64,000 bases of DNA, from the NCBI RefSeq assembly GCF_014203395.1, contig NZ_JACHIW010000002.1, forward strand, positions 1,426,001-1,490,000, in the 5' to 3' direction. The notes under the pieces were generated by a model, which saw only the letters and a list, made by a program, of their open reading frames with translations, was not told where the DNA came from and made no database searches. Source of the stretch: Saccharopolyspora phatthalungensis (GTDB lineage Bacteria > Actinomycetota > Actinomycetes > Mycobacteriales > Pseudonocardiaceae). The translations under genes were made by a program, and so were the position numbers. Shown here one piece after another: positions 8,053-17,124 of this stretch (its first letter is position 1; every line of letters begins with the position of its first letter).

Positions 8053-9093
8053 GTGAAAGCCGTCGTTGTCCACGGGCCGGGCGACCTGCGTGTGGAAACA
8101 CTTCATGATCTCCGGGTAGCGCCGGACCGTGTGGTGGTCCGCGTCGTGTATGGCGGGATCTGCGGATCGGACCTGCACTACGCGGCGGATGGTCGCAATG
8201 GGCCGTACCGCATCACGGAACCTCTGGTGCTCGGTCACGAGGTGGTCGGTGTCGTTTCCCAGATCGGCCATGACGTGGCGAATGCCCCGGCCGTGGGCAC
8301 GCGTGTCGCGATCCATCCTGCGACGCCGACCGCTCCCCCGGGCGCCGCACGCGGCACCGGTCTGCATTTGCATCCCGGCGGCACCTATCTGGGCAGCGCG
8401 TCGACTCGACCGCATACGCAGGGCGGGTTCGTCGAGCTTCTCGAAGTGTCACCGGGCCAGCTCCGGCTGTTGCCGGACGAACTGCCGTTGCGCCGTGCCG
8501 TCCTCGCGGAACCGCTGGCAGTCGCTCTGCACGGAGTTGCCCGGCTGGAAGCACGGCCGCTGGGTGCGCGGGTACTGGTCAGCGGCGCCGGCCCGATCGG
8601 TGCCCTTGCCATCGCCGCACTCCGGCACGCGGGCTCCGCCGAGATCGTCGCCGCGGATCTCCAGGGATTCCCGCTGAAGGTCGCCGCCGCCGTCGGTGCC
8701 GACTCGACCCGGAACCTGTCCGACGGCGACACGGTTGAAGAGTCGTCGTTCGATATCGTGGTCGAGGCGGCCGGAGCGGTGGGCTCGCTGGTAACCGCGC
8801 TGGATGCGGTGCGTCCCGGCGGTGCCGTCCTCCAGCTCGGGATGCTCCCGCGCGGACCGATACCGGTTCCCGTTTCGGCGATCATCGCCAAGGAGGTCAC
8901 GCTCTACGGCTCGCAGCGTTTCGACATCGAACTCGATGCCGCGATCGCCTTGCTCGCCGGGGATCCATCGCTCGAAGCGGTACTCAGTCATGAGTTCGAC
9001 ATCGACTCGGCCGCCGAGGCATTCGCCTGTGCGGCGGAGTCGGCAAGGTCGTCAAAGACGGTGCTGCGGATGTCCGCGGATCCGGAGTCCTGA
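8053..9093 (+). CDS. Zinc-type medium-chain dehydrogenase (L-idonate 5-dehydrogenase-like)
   Basis: 346 residues. Catalytic-zinc ligands are visible as YGGICGSDLHY (Cys) and LGHEVVG (His/Glu). The Rossmann region VLVSGAGPIGALAIAAL follows. Oddly, the loop that normally carries four cysteines for a structural zinc reads HPATPTAPPGAARGTGLHLHPG, with no cysteine. GTG at 8053 has GGAGG nine bases upstream; an ATG at 8023 is possible but lies before the ribosome site. Context fits oxidation of a sugar acid such as idonate or gulonate. Confidence 0.83.
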   Translation: MKAVVVHGPGDLRVETLHDLRVAPDRVVVRVVYGGICGSDLHYAADGRNGPYRITEPLVLGHEVVGVVSQIGHDVANAPAVGTRVAIHPATPTAPPGAARGTGLHLHPGGTYLGSASTRPHTQGGFVELLEVSPGQLRLLPDELPLRRAVLAEPLAVALHGVARLEARPLGARVLVSGAGPIGALAIAALRHAGSAEIVAADLQGFPLKVAAAVGADSTRNLSDGDTVEESSFDIVVEAAGAVGSLVTALDAVRPGGAVLQLGMLPRGPIPVPVSAIIAKEVTLYGSQRFDIELDAAIALLAGDPSLEAVLSHEFDIDSAAEAFACAAESARSSKTVLRMSADPES

Positions 9094-9120
9094 ACAAGAC
9101 ACCAAGGAACAGGGAGTGTC

Positions 9121-9798
9121 ATGATTCACGTGCGCACGAAATTCGACCGGCCGGCTGCGGAAATCATCGCGGCGCTCGGCCAGTTCTCCGCCGCGACGAT
9201 CCACGAAGCACAGGGCCGCAAGGGCGCCCTGTCGCATCGCCTGAAACCTGTCGATTCTCGCATGGCGTTCTGCGGCCCGGCCTTCACCGTCGAAGCCCAG
9301 GCCGGCGACAACATCATGGTGCAGGTCGCGATCTCCTACGCCCAGCCCGGAGACGTCGTGATCGTCGCCGGGGCGGAGTTTGAGCAGGCGGGTTCCTTCG
9401 GCGACGTGCTGGCCACCGCGTGCAAGAGCAAGGGACTGGCGGCATTCGTCACTGATTCCGGGGTGCGCGACAGCGCGGACCTGAAAAAGCTCGGTTTTCC
9501 CGTCTTCTCCGGTTCGGTCTGTATCGAGGGAACGGTCAAGGAGACCCTGGGACCCGTGAATTACCCGATTTCCATCGGCGGGCAGATCGTCCGGCCCGGC
9601 GACATCCTGCGCGGGGACGCCGACGGTGTCGTCGTGGTCGATCCGCTGGAGGCCGAGGACGTCATTCGGCTGTGCCAGCGGCGCGAGGATCACGAGGCGG
9701 AGATCCGCGCCCAGCACCGTCGTGGCGGCAAGTCCCTGATCGAGGTGCACGGGCTCGTCGACAAGCTGAAGGCCAAGGGACTGGTCGTCGAGGAGTGA
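9121..9798 (+). CDS. RraA-family aldolase/decarboxylase
   Basis: 225 residues of the RraA / 4-hydroxy-4-methyl-2-oxoglutarate aldolase family. Family motifs include ATIHEAQGRKG, AFCGPAFTVEA, GDVVIVAG, FGDVLATACK, TDSGVRD (catalytic Arg/Asp region) and PGDILRGDADGVVVV. Enzymes of this family cleave 4-hydroxy-2-oxo acids to pyruvate or decarboxylate oxaloacetate using a divalent metal. ATG has GGGAG upstream. It could split the keto acid made by the preceding dehydrogenases. Confidence 0.87.
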   Translation: MIHVRTKFDRPAAEIIAALGQFSAATIHEAQGRKGALSHRLKPVDSRMAFCGPAFTVEAQAGDNIMVQVAISYAQPGDVVIVAGAEFEQAGSFGDVLATACKSKGLAAFVTDSGVRDSADLKKLGFPVFSGSVCIEGTVKETLGPVNYPISIGGQIVRPGDILRGDADGVVVVDPLEAEDVIRLCQRREDHEAEIRAQHRRGGKSLIEVHGLVDKLKAKGLVVEE

Positions 9799-10676
9799 GC
9801 ACATTTACCGTCGGCGTGATCGGCCTCGGCCCGATGGGCGCGCCGATCGCCTCGCATATCGCCCGCGCCGGGTTCCCGCTTCAGGTCTGGAACCGTACCC
9901 GCACGAAGGGCGCCGCGGTGGGCGGCAAAGCCGTCGAACGGCCCGGAGACCTTCGTGCGGAGATCGTCCTTTCGGCGCTGCCGGATGTCGACCAGTTCGA
10001 CGAGATCGCACCCGAATCCGTGGCGAGCCGTTGGGCCGCCCGCGGCACCACGCACGTGGTCGTGCTCAGCACCACCTCGCGGGAGAAGATCCGCGGATTG
10101 TCCGAACGTCTCGGCCAGGTTGGTATCGCCGTGGTCGACGCGCCCATGAGTGGCGGTGATGCCGGAGCCCGGGCAGGCACGCTGAGTCTCATGGTCGGCG
10201 CGAGCCCGAGATCGTTCGTCAAGGTGGAGGCCGTGTTGCGCTCGTTCGCCGCCACCGTCGAGCACATGGGACCGGTCGGGACCGGAACCGTGTCGAAGCT
10301 GTGTAACCAGGTTGTCGTCGCCGGGACGCTCGTCGCCGTGGCCGAGGCCCTTGATTTGGCCCGTCGAGCCGGAATCTCCCGTTCGCAGCTGATCCGGGTA
10401 CTTCAGGGAGGTCTCGCCGCGAACGCGGTGCTCGACGCCAAGGCCACGAAGATCTTGCAGCGGGAGTACAGCCTCGGCGGGAGCGCAGCAAACCAGCTCA
10501 AGGATCTTCGGTACGCGACTGCGCTGGCCGACGAACTCGGTGCGGGCTTGACGCAGGCCCGGCACACAGGTGCCTTGTTCGAGGAACTGGTCGACCGTGG
10601 ACTCGGCGACGAAGATCATGCGGTCGTCTACGAAATCGTTTCATCGGCCGTGCGCAACCGACCGCCGTCCGGTTGA
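9795..10676 (+). CDS. 3-hydroxyisobutyrate dehydrogenase-like beta-hydroxyacid dehydrogenase
   Basis: 293 residues. The N-terminal GVIGLGPMGAPIASHIARAG cofactor motif, the substrate motif DAPMSGGDAGARAGTLSLMVG and the catalytic Lys in GTVSKLCNQ are those of the 3-hydroxyisobutyrate/tartronate-semialdehyde reductase family. GTG at 9795 overlaps the RraA stop (GTGA). The last 49 bases overlap the 3' end of the convergent LysR gene. In context it may reduce a semialdehyde from the aldolase step. Confidence 0.85.
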   Translation: MSTFTVGVIGLGPMGAPIASHIARAGFPLQVWNRTRTKGAAVGGKAVERPGDLRAEIVLSALPDVDQFDEIAPESVASRWAARGTTHVVVLSTTSREKIRGLSERLGQVGIAVVDAPMSGGDAGARAGTLSLMVGASPRSFVKVEAVLRSFAATVEHMGPVGTGTVSKLCNQVVVAGTLVAVAEALDLARRAGISRSQLIRVLQGGLAANAVLDAKATKILQREYSLGGSAANQLKDLRYATALADELGAGLTQARHTGALFEELVDRGLGDEDHAVVYEIVSSAVRNRPPSG

Positions 10677-11572
10677 ACGTCGGTCATGAGCCCCCGCAGC
10701 ACGTCGGCCACCAGTTTGGCCGCGTCCGACAGAGGTTGGACCTCCGAGGTGCACAGTGACATTCCGGTGCGCATGCGGGCGTCGGCAAAGCGGTAGGCGC
10801 GGACCTCTTCGGGGGCGAAGTAGGTCCGTGCCGCCGACAACGGAAGTACCGTGGCCCCGAGGCCGCCCACCACGGCGTCGCGCAGCACCATGCTCGGTTC
10901 GATCTCGGCCACGACCGAGTAATGCAGGCCCGCGGCGTGAAAAGCGGCATCGGTGATCCGCCGTACGGTGTGGACCTCGCTCGGCAGAATAAAGTCCAAT
11001 CGGGACGCGTCCTTGAGCGTGACGCCGTCGCCGCAGACCGCCATGGGCCGGGTCTTCGTGCTGGTGATCAGATGAAAATCTTCCTCCAGGACTTTTTCGA
11101 CTACGACACCCTTGACATAGCCGGGGTCGTAAATCAGCGCCATGTCCACCTGGCCGAGCAGGAGAGCCTGGCTCATTACCACGGTCAGGTTCTGGATCAG
11201 CTGCAGTTGGGTGTTCGGGTACCGTTCACGCACGATCCGCAACAGCGGTACCGCCAGGCTGGACGCCATGCTGTAGGAGGCCAGGCCGACGGTCACCAAA
11301 CCGGCCGGAGAATCGGTGCGGTCACACAGATCGATCCGCGCGGCCTTTTCCAGACGCAGGATTCCCTGCGCGTAGCGGTAGAGAGATCGCCCGGAATCGG
11401 TGGCCTCCACGCCGCGCCCGGTGCGTTCCAGCAGTCGCGTCTTGAAATCCGCCTCCAGCGCCGAGATGTGCTGGCTCAACGCGGGCTGCGTGATGTGCAG
11501 CGACTCCGCGGCCCTGGTGATGTTGCCGGTGTCGACCACCCTGACGAAGTAGCCGAGCCTGCGGGTGTCCAT
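10628..11572 (-). CDS. LysR-family transcriptional regulator
   Basis: 314 residues. The N-terminal winged helix reads YFVRVVDTGNITRAAESLHITQPALSQHISALE, typical of LysR. The remainder is a periplasmic-binding-like effector domain. ATG follows AGGAAGAG. It is divergent from pxpA with 189 bases between starts, the classical LysR arrangement, so it likely controls pxpABC and perhaps the gamma-glutamyltransferase, which shares an inverted repeat. The 3' end overlaps the convergent dehydrogenase gene. Confidence 0.9.
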   Translation of the reverse strand: MDTRRLGYFVRVVDTGNITRAAESLHITQPALSQHISALEADFKTRLLERTGRGVEATDSGRSLYRYAQGILRLEKAARIDLCDRTDSPAGLVTVGLASYSMASSLAVPLLRIVRERYPNTQLQLIQNLTVVMSQALLLGQVDMALIYDPGYVKGVVVEKVLEEDFHLITSTKTRPMAVCGDGVTLKDASRLDFILPSEVHTVRRITDAAFHAAGLHYSVVAEIEPSMVLRDAVVGGLGATVLPLSAARTYFAPEEVRAYRFADARMRTGMSLCTSEVQPLSDAAKLVADVLRGLMTDVQPDGGRLRTADETIS

Positions 11573-11672
11573 AGCGCTCTTCCTGGCCGCGGTCTCATCG
11601 GGAACGGTGATGAAGGTATGGGTCTTCCTGATATGGCTTCATTCCGCGCCGCACCGAACCTAATGTCTGTGG

Positions 11673-11684
11673 GGACCATAGTCC
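11673..11684. promoter_or_regulatory. Candidate operator GGACCATAGTCC (copy 2)
   Basis: This is the same inverted repeat as at 3060-3071, placed between the divergent LysR gene (start 11572) and pxpA (start 11762). The position suits a LysR or other regulator site. The identity of thirteen bases at two functionally linked leaders is unlikely to be chance. Confidence 0.55.
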
Positions 11685-11761
11685 AACAGCGGGCCCGGTT
11701 GCACGAGCGCCGGACACGGTGCGCAACGGGCCCCCGGCCCCGGTGGGAAAGGATCCAGGCT

Positions 11762-12541
11762 GTGCCAACCGTTGATCTCGTGGCCGACCTCGGAGAGAGT
11801 TTCGGCGCCTACACAATGGGCAACGACGCCCAGTTGCTGGACCTACTGACCTCGGCCAACGTGGCATGCGGATTCCACGCGGGCGATCCTCGTGTCATGG
11901 ACGCGACCGTGCGGGCCTGCGTCGAGCGTGGTGTCAGTATCGGCGCACACCCGAGTTTTCCCGACCTGGTGGGCTTCGGACGCCGAGCGATGGACCTGAC
12001 CGAGAACGAAGTTCGCACCGACGTGCTGTACCAGCTCGGCGCGCTGTCGGCGTTCACCCGGGCACATGGCGTCCGCATCACTCACCTGGCACCGCACGGT
12101 CGGCTCGGCAACCTCGTGGTGACCAGGCATGACTACGCCCGGGCCATCGCCGACGCGGTGCAGGCATTCGATCCCACCCTCGTGATCCTGTCGCAGGAAG
12201 GCGAGATGGCAGCGGTCGCGCGGGAACGCGGCCTACGGATGGCCATGGTCGGTGTCGTCGACCGGGCCTACGAAGATGACGGCACGCTGGTGCCGAGGTC
12301 CGAGCCGGATGCGGTGCTGACCGATCCGGACGAAGTCACCCGCCGGACGGTCCGGATGGTCACCGAAGGAGTCATCGCCAGCCGGAACGGGCGGGATGTG
12401 CCGATCAAAGCGGACTGCGTCCAGTTGCACGGCGATGGCCCCGCGGCACTCCAGCTCGCTGCCCGGATCCGCGGCGAGTTGCAGACCGCCGGGGTCCGGT
12501 TGGCGCCACTGGACAAGATTCTGGATGTCCCGGCGGCATGA
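11762..12541 (+). CDS. pxpA: 5-oxoprolinase subunit A (LamB/YcsF family)
   Basis: 259 residues. DLVADLGESFGAYTMGND, NVACGFHAGDP, GAHPSFPDLVGFGRR and DCVQLHGD are diagnostic of LamB/YcsF (PxpA). With PxpB and PxpC it hydrolyses 5-oxoproline to glutamate using ATP. GTG at 11762 follows AAAGGA. The usual HKPHG block reads HLAPHGRLGN here, with Leu-Ala in place of Lys before the PHG, which deserves a check. ATGA overlap with pxpB. Confidence 0.9.
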   Translation: MPTVDLVADLGESFGAYTMGNDAQLLDLLTSANVACGFHAGDPRVMDATVRACVERGVSIGAHPSFPDLVGFGRRAMDLTENEVRTDVLYQLGALSAFTRAHGVRITHLAPHGRLGNLVVTRHDYARAIADAVQAFDPTLVILSQEGEMAAVARERGLRMAMVGVVDRAYEDDGTLVPRSEPDAVLTDPDEVTRRTVRMVTEGVIASRNGRDVPIKADCVQLHGDGPAALQLAARIRGELQTAGVRLAPLDKILDVPAA

Positions 12542-13263
12542 CGGGCATCCAGATACCGGCCAAGATCGACATCTCGCCGTGCGGCGACGCGGCGTTGCGC
12601 GTCACCGTTGACGGCGCCGACACAGACGAGGTGTGGACGACCGTGCACCGGCTGGCGGCACGGCTCAACGGCGGCGGATTACCCGGAACAGTGTCGGCTG
12701 TGCCGACCTACGACGCCGTGCTGGTGGAGTTCGACCCGTACCACACGACGGCCGACGCAGTCGCCTTGCACATCCGTTCCTGGGATAGTGCCACCGACGC
12801 GGCGGAGCGGGTCCGTTCGCGAGTCATCGACGTGCCGGTGCTTTTCGGCGGCGCCGCGGGCCCGGATCTGGAGTGGGTCGCCAGCCTCGTCGACGAGCCG
12901 GTAGCGCGGGTCATCGACATCGTCTGCTCGCGGGAGCACCTTATCCGCTGCCTGGGCGGCCCCGCCGCATCGGCCATGACGGACGGTCCGGATTTCCGGG
13001 TACCGATCCCCCGGCTGGCGATTCCCCGGCTGCGAGTGCCTCCCGGCGCGATCTCGGTCGCCGGCAGCCAGACCGTCATCGGCCCGGTTGCCGCACCCAG
13101 CGGCTGGCGGCAGATCGGCCGCACGCCGTTGACCATCCTGCAAACCGAGGACGACAACGTCGTGCCTTACCGGCCCGGGGACAGGGTGCGGTTCTTCCCG
13201 GTCGATGAGCGCGCCTACGCGGCCCTGCTCGGGACCCCGATGCGCTACCGAGACGATGTCTGA
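12538..13263 (+). CDS. pxpB: 5-oxoprolinase subunit B (KipI-like carboxyltransferase domain 1)
   Basis: 241 residues starting at the ATGA overlap with pxpA. It shows the allophanate hydrolase subunit 1/KipI layout: CGDAALRV near the start, a middle VPVLFGGAAGPDLEWVA and a C-terminal AGSQTVIGPVAAPSGWRQIGRTP with PGDRVRFFPV. The usual GFAFL/GRL.TPR core is replaced by GGPAASAMTDG, so substrate contacts may differ. It forms the carboxyltransferase-like complex with PxpC. Confidence 0.85.
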   Translation: MTGIQIPAKIDISPCGDAALRVTVDGADTDEVWTTVHRLAARLNGGGLPGTVSAVPTYDAVLVEFDPYHTTADAVALHIRSWDSATDAAERVRSRVIDVPVLFGGAAGPDLEWVASLVDEPVARVIDIVCSREHLIRCLGGPAASAMTDGPDFRVPIPRLAIPRLRVPPGAISVAGSQTVIGPVAAPSGWRQIGRTPLTILQTEDDNVVPYRPGDRVRFFPVDERAYAALLGTPMRYRDDV

Positions 13264-14272
13264 TCGGCCGGAACTCTACATCGAGTCCGCGACCGCATGC
13301 GTGGTTACCGATCTCGGCCGCACCGCCGGGCCCGCGCGCGGGCTGGCTGTCAACGGCGCGCTCGACCAGTTCGCCGCCCGCGCTGCGAACGCCCTGGCCG
13401 GCAACGAACCCTCGGATCCGCTCATCGAGGCCACCGGGTTCGATCTCACCATCTGTCCCAGCCACGATGTGCTGATGGCTGTCACGGGGGCACCAGCAAT
13501 GCCCACCGTCGACGGACGACCGCACGCCCCGTGGGCGCCGCTGTCGGTACGGGCCGGGCAAACGGTGCGGATCGGCATCTCCGAAGCCGGCCTACGAGCG
13601 TATGTCGCCGTGCACGGGTCCTTCGACGTGCCCCTGCTGATGGGCAGCTGCGCGCCCGATTCGATGATCGGGTTCGGCACCGCGGTCACGTCCGGAACAT
13701 CCCTTTCCCTGCTCCGGCCCCATCCGCCCTTGATCAACCCGCACTTCGACGCCACCATCTTCCACTTCGGCATTCCCAGCAGCGTGGCTCACGTGCCGAC
13801 CGTGCTAGATGTGATCGACGGACCCGATGCCGGAGAATTCGGTCCCGAGCTCGGGCGGCTATTCGACTCCCCCTACACGGTCACACCGCGGATCAATCAC
13901 GTGGGGCTGCGCCTGTCTGGACCCGTACCGCAGCGTTCGGTGACCGGCGAGGTGTTGTCGAGAGGAGTGCCGGTCGGCGCGATCGAAGCCCCCACCGGCG
14001 ACGAACTGCTCGTCTTGATGCGCGGTCGCGGAATCACCGCGGGATATCCGGTGCTCGCGGTGCTCACCTCGCTCTCCCAGGACATCGCGGCTCAGCTCAG
14101 GCCCGGTCAGCAGATCCGCTTTCGGCGCACGAGCAGGGCCGCGGCCACCGCCGCCTACCTGGAACGGCGCCGATTCCTCGATCGAATCGCGGTCCGCGCA
14201 CGAACCGCGTTCGCCGCACTTTCGAACACCTCGCAGCTGTGTGGCGGGCACTGCAAAAGGAGCAAGCAATGA
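13256..14272 (+). CDS. pxpC: 5-oxoprolinase subunit C (KipA-like carboxyltransferase domain 2)
   Basis: 338 residues of the allophanate hydrolase subunit 2/KipA family: TDLGRTAGPARGLAVNGALDQFAARAANALAGN, then GEAGLRAYVAV-like SEAGLRAYVAVHG, RINHVGLRLSGPVP and LMRGRGITAGYPVLAVL. ATG at 13256 overlaps the pxpB 3' end by 8 bases, as usual in pxp operons. The C-terminal tail beyond position 14,170 is basic and specific to this protein. Confidence 0.88.
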   Translation: MSDRPELYIESATACVVTDLGRTAGPARGLAVNGALDQFAARAANALAGNEPSDPLIEATGFDLTICPSHDVLMAVTGAPAMPTVDGRPHAPWAPLSVRAGQTVRIGISEAGLRAYVAVHGSFDVPLLMGSCAPDSMIGFGTAVTSGTSLSLLRPHPPLINPHFDATIFHFGIPSSVAHVPTVLDVIDGPDAGEFGPELGRLFDSPYTVTPRINHVGLRLSGPVPQRSVTGEVLSRGVPVGAIEAPTGDELLVLMRGRGITAGYPVLAVLTSLSQDIAAQLRPGQQIRFRRTSRAAATAAYLERRRFLDRIAVRARTAFAALSNTSQLCGGHCKRSKQ

Positions 14273-15501
14273 CCTTTTCCGAAGCGCTGCAAACACCCCT
14301 ACTGGCCGAGCGGATGTCGCGCGTAAAAGAATCGCCGAGTTCACGGGTCGCCGACCGCGTACGAGCATTCCAGGCCGCCGGCAGGCCCGTCATTCCCTTG
14401 ACGATCGGCGAACCCGACTTCGATACGCCGGAGCATGTCAAGGACGCCGCGATTCAGGCAATCCACGCGGGCGAGACGAAATACACCTCGGCGGACGGGA
14501 CGCCGGCACTGCGGGAAGCGATCAAGGCCCGACTGCTGCGTAAGACCGGGCAGTCCTACGGCGCCGGCGAGATTTGCGTCGGCGGCGGCGCGAAACAGTT
14601 GATTTTCCTGGCCTTCCTGGCGACCCTCGACGAGGGCGACGAGGTGATCATTCCGGCCCCCTACTGGGTGTCCTACCCGGACATGGTCACGGTGCACGGC
14701 GGCCGCCCGGTGGTGGTCGCCACCACGGCATCGACGGGATACAAACTCACCCCCAGCCTGCTGCGCGAGTCGATCACCGACCGGACCAAGTGGGTCGTCC
14801 TCAACTCGCCCAACAACCCCACCGGCGCGGTTTACAGCGAAGCGGAGCTACGCGGGCTTGCCGACGTCCTCCGCGCGAACCCGCGCGTTTCGGTGCTGTG
14901 CGACGAGATCTATGACGCGATCAACTTCCGGGCGCAGCCGGTGCCGAGCACGGTCACCGCCGCCCCCGACCTGCGGGAGCGCATTTTCCTGGTCAACGGC
15001 GTATCCAAGACTTACGCCATGACCGGCTGGCGGATCGGCTACGGCGCGGGTTCCGCGGCATTGTGCACCGCGATCACCACGCTGCAGTCGCAGAGTTCGT
15101 CGTGCCCGTCGTCGGTGAGCCAGGCGGCGGCCGTCGCCGCACTGGATGGCGACCAAGAGTTCGTCGAGCGTGCAGTACGGATCTACGCCGAGCGTCGCGA
15201 CCTGCTCGTATCCGGGCTCGATGCGATCGAGGGCTTGCGCCCCGTGATTCCGCAGGGCGGCTTCTACGTGTGGACCGACTGCTCCGCACTGGCGGGCACC
15301 GCGACGCCTTCCGGGGCGAGGATCGAATCCGACGCTGATCTCGCCGAGCACATCCTGGAAACCTCCGGGGTCGTGGTCATCACCGGCGACTCCTACGGCT
15401 GCCCCGGACATTTCCGGGCCAGCTTCGCATTGTCCGCCGACACCATTCGGGAAGCCGTCGCCGGACTCGCGCATTCGATATCCCTGCTGCGGCGCGGCTA
15501 A
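14269..15501 (+). CDS. Class I/II pyridoxal-phosphate aminotransferase (aspartate aminotransferase family)
   Basis: 410 residues. The fold-type I pattern is clear: TIGEPDFDTPEHV, YTSADGTPALREAI, PYWVSYPDMV, NSPNNPTGAVY, CDEIYDAI and the cofactor Lys in VNGVSKTYAMTGWRIGY; the late Arg is in HFRASFALS. ATG overlaps the pxpC stop (ATGA). Coupling to 5-oxoprolinase suggests it uses the released glutamate as amino donor or product. Confidence 0.9.
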   Translation: MTFSEALQTPLLAERMSRVKESPSSRVADRVRAFQAAGRPVIPLTIGEPDFDTPEHVKDAAIQAIHAGETKYTSADGTPALREAIKARLLRKTGQSYGAGEICVGGGAKQLIFLAFLATLDEGDEVIIPAPYWVSYPDMVTVHGGRPVVVATTASTGYKLTPSLLRESITDRTKWVVLNSPNNPTGAVYSEAELRGLADVLRANPRVSVLCDEIYDAINFRAQPVPSTVTAAPDLRERIFLVNGVSKTYAMTGWRIGYGAGSAALCTAITTLQSQSSSCPSSVSQAAAVAALDGDQEFVERAVRIYAERRDLLVSGLDAIEGLRPVIPQGGFYVWTDCSALAGTATPSGARIESDADLAEHILETSGVVVITGDSYGCPGHFRASFALSADTIREAVAGLAHSISLLRRG

Positions 15502-15787
15502 AACAACGTCGGCGCATCCCACCCGAATCCCCGCAGGCATAAGTTTTCGTTATGCCGACAGACAAAACAAAACTAGGCATGGCAACCGTGTATAAACGCC
15601 AGTAATATCGCGGAAATAATGATGGGCCACAGTTCCTCATGTCGGTGACCCATCGCAGCGAACAGCGGCACGAAGCGGCCCGGGACAGCCAATTGTCGAG
15701 CCGCGCAGCGAGATGGCCACGATCGCCGGTCAACCGGCACCAACCTTCCAGTGACGACGACGTCACTCCCCGAGAAAGGTAGCCCTC
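15502..15787 (+). other. 286-bp leader before the MFS gene
   Basis: No gene is seen. The first half is A+T-richer than its surroundings, with TATGCC and GGCATG arms (about 15,551-15,580) and TGTATAAACG after them, consistent with a promoter and operator. The last bases carry GAGAAAGG, the ribosome site of the transporter gene. Confidence 0.35.
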
Positions 15788-17101
15788 GTGAACAGCAAGG
15801 TTTCTGACATGACGCTGCGCCCGTCGCCGCCCAGAGCCACCAAAACATCAATTTTCGGTGGCCTCGTCGGCGTCTTCATCGAGCTCTACGACAACGCTGT
15901 CTACGGCTTCGTGGCCGGGACTCTCGCGGTCGTGTTCTTCCCCAGCAACGCGCCCAGCACCAGCGTCCTGCTGACATTCACGGCGTTCGCGATCCCGTTC
16001 TTCTTCCGCCCGCTTGGCGCCGCAATGGCCGGGTCGTGGGGCGACCGCATCGGCCGCAAACGCGTCCTACTGATACTCATCACCCTGATGACTCTCTCCA
16101 CCGGGCTGGTCGGGTTACTCCCCAGCTACGCCTCGGCGGGCATTGCGGCGCCGATCCTGCTGGTGCTGCTACGCGTTGTTCAGGGCTTCGCAATGGGCGG
16201 CGAGCCCGGCAACGGCAACTCGTTCCTGGCCGAGCACGCCGGGGAGGGGCGGCGCGGGCAGGTCGTCAGCTACGCCAACGCCGCCACGTTCATCGCGATG
16301 CTGCTCGGCACTCTCTTCGCCGCCGTGCTCACGGCGGCTCTCAGTACCCCGGACATGGTGTCGTGGGGCTGGCGACTGCCCTTCCTGCTCGCCCTGCCGC
16401 TGGGCGTGGTTGGCCTGATCATCCGGCGATTGGCCGATGAATCGCCGGAGTTCGCCGAAGCCGAGGTGGAGGGCCAGGTGACCCGTAGCCCGCTGCGGGA
16501 GGCGGTTACCTCGCGGGAGACCATCCGCGGGATGGCGATCGCGGTCGTGCTCCCACTGTTCAACAGCTCCGGATACTTCATCCTGTTCATTTACATGCCG
16601 TCGTTCATGAAGAACGAAATGCACTTCACCGCGGTACAGGGTTTGCTCGTCACCGGCATCATGCTGGCGGTCGGCACGGGCGCCGTGCTCTATGCGGGGC
16701 GGCTCTCCGACCGTGTCGGTCGTAAGAAGATGCTCGCGACCTCGGCGTTCGTCATGGTTGTCATCGGCTTCCCGTGCTACTGGCTGTTGACGCATGGATC
16801 TTTCGTCCTGGCAACGATCGGCGCGGTGCTCATGTCGCTGTGCTTCGCCGGCACCAACGGCGTGATGCAGGTGACGCTGGCCGAGCTGTTCCCGACGCGG
16901 GTGCGCACCGTGGCGTACGGATTGGGTTACAACCTCGGCACCGCGATCTTCGGCGGCGCCGCGCCGTTGGTCGTCTCGGCGCTCATCGTCTCGACAGGAA
17001 GTACCTGGGTCCCGGCGTTCTATCTCGTGCTGACCTCTGCCGTCGCTGGCTTCACTGCACTACGTATCCGCGAAACGGCCTTCGAACCGCTCAAGCGCTG
17101 A
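15788..17101 (+). CDS. MFS transporter, metabolite:H+ symporter (MHS) type
   Basis: 437 residues with twelve predicted membrane segments. The MHS features are AGSWGDRIGRKRVL in loop 2-3, QGFAMGGEPGN in segment 4, the central loop, and a second GRLSDRVGRKKML. The family carries carboxylates and betaines such as citrate, alpha-ketoglutarate and proline. GTG at 15788 has GAGAAAGG eight bases upstream. It is the only transporter in the cluster and probably imports the acid degraded by the flanking enzymes. Confidence 0.9.
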   Translation: MNSKVSDMTLRPSPPRATKTSIFGGLVGVFIELYDNAVYGFVAGTLAVVFFPSNAPSTSVLLTFTAFAIPFFFRPLGAAMAGSWGDRIGRKRVLLILITLMTLSTGLVGLLPSYASAGIAAPILLVLLRVVQGFAMGGEPGNGNSFLAEHAGEGRRGQVVSYANAATFIAMLLGTLFAAVLTAALSTPDMVSWGWRLPFLLALPLGVVGLIIRRLADESPEFAEAEVEGQVTRSPLREAVTSRETIRGMAIAVVLPLFNSSGYFILFIYMPSFMKNEMHFTAVQGLLVTGIMLAVGTGAVLYAGRLSDRVGRKKMLATSAFVMVVIGFPCYWLLTHGSFVLATIGAVLMSLCFAGTNGVMQVTLAELFPTRVRTVAYGLGYNLGTAIFGGAAPLVVSALIVSTGSTWVPAFYLVLTSAVAGFTALRIRETAFEPLKR

Positions 17102-17124
17102 TCGTCACACACGAATCCGAAAGG

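Noticed and set aside
13297..14268. In-frame N-terminal extension of the aminotransferase
   Set aside because: It overlaps pxpC in another frame; the ATG at 14269 in an ATGA overlap is the proper start.
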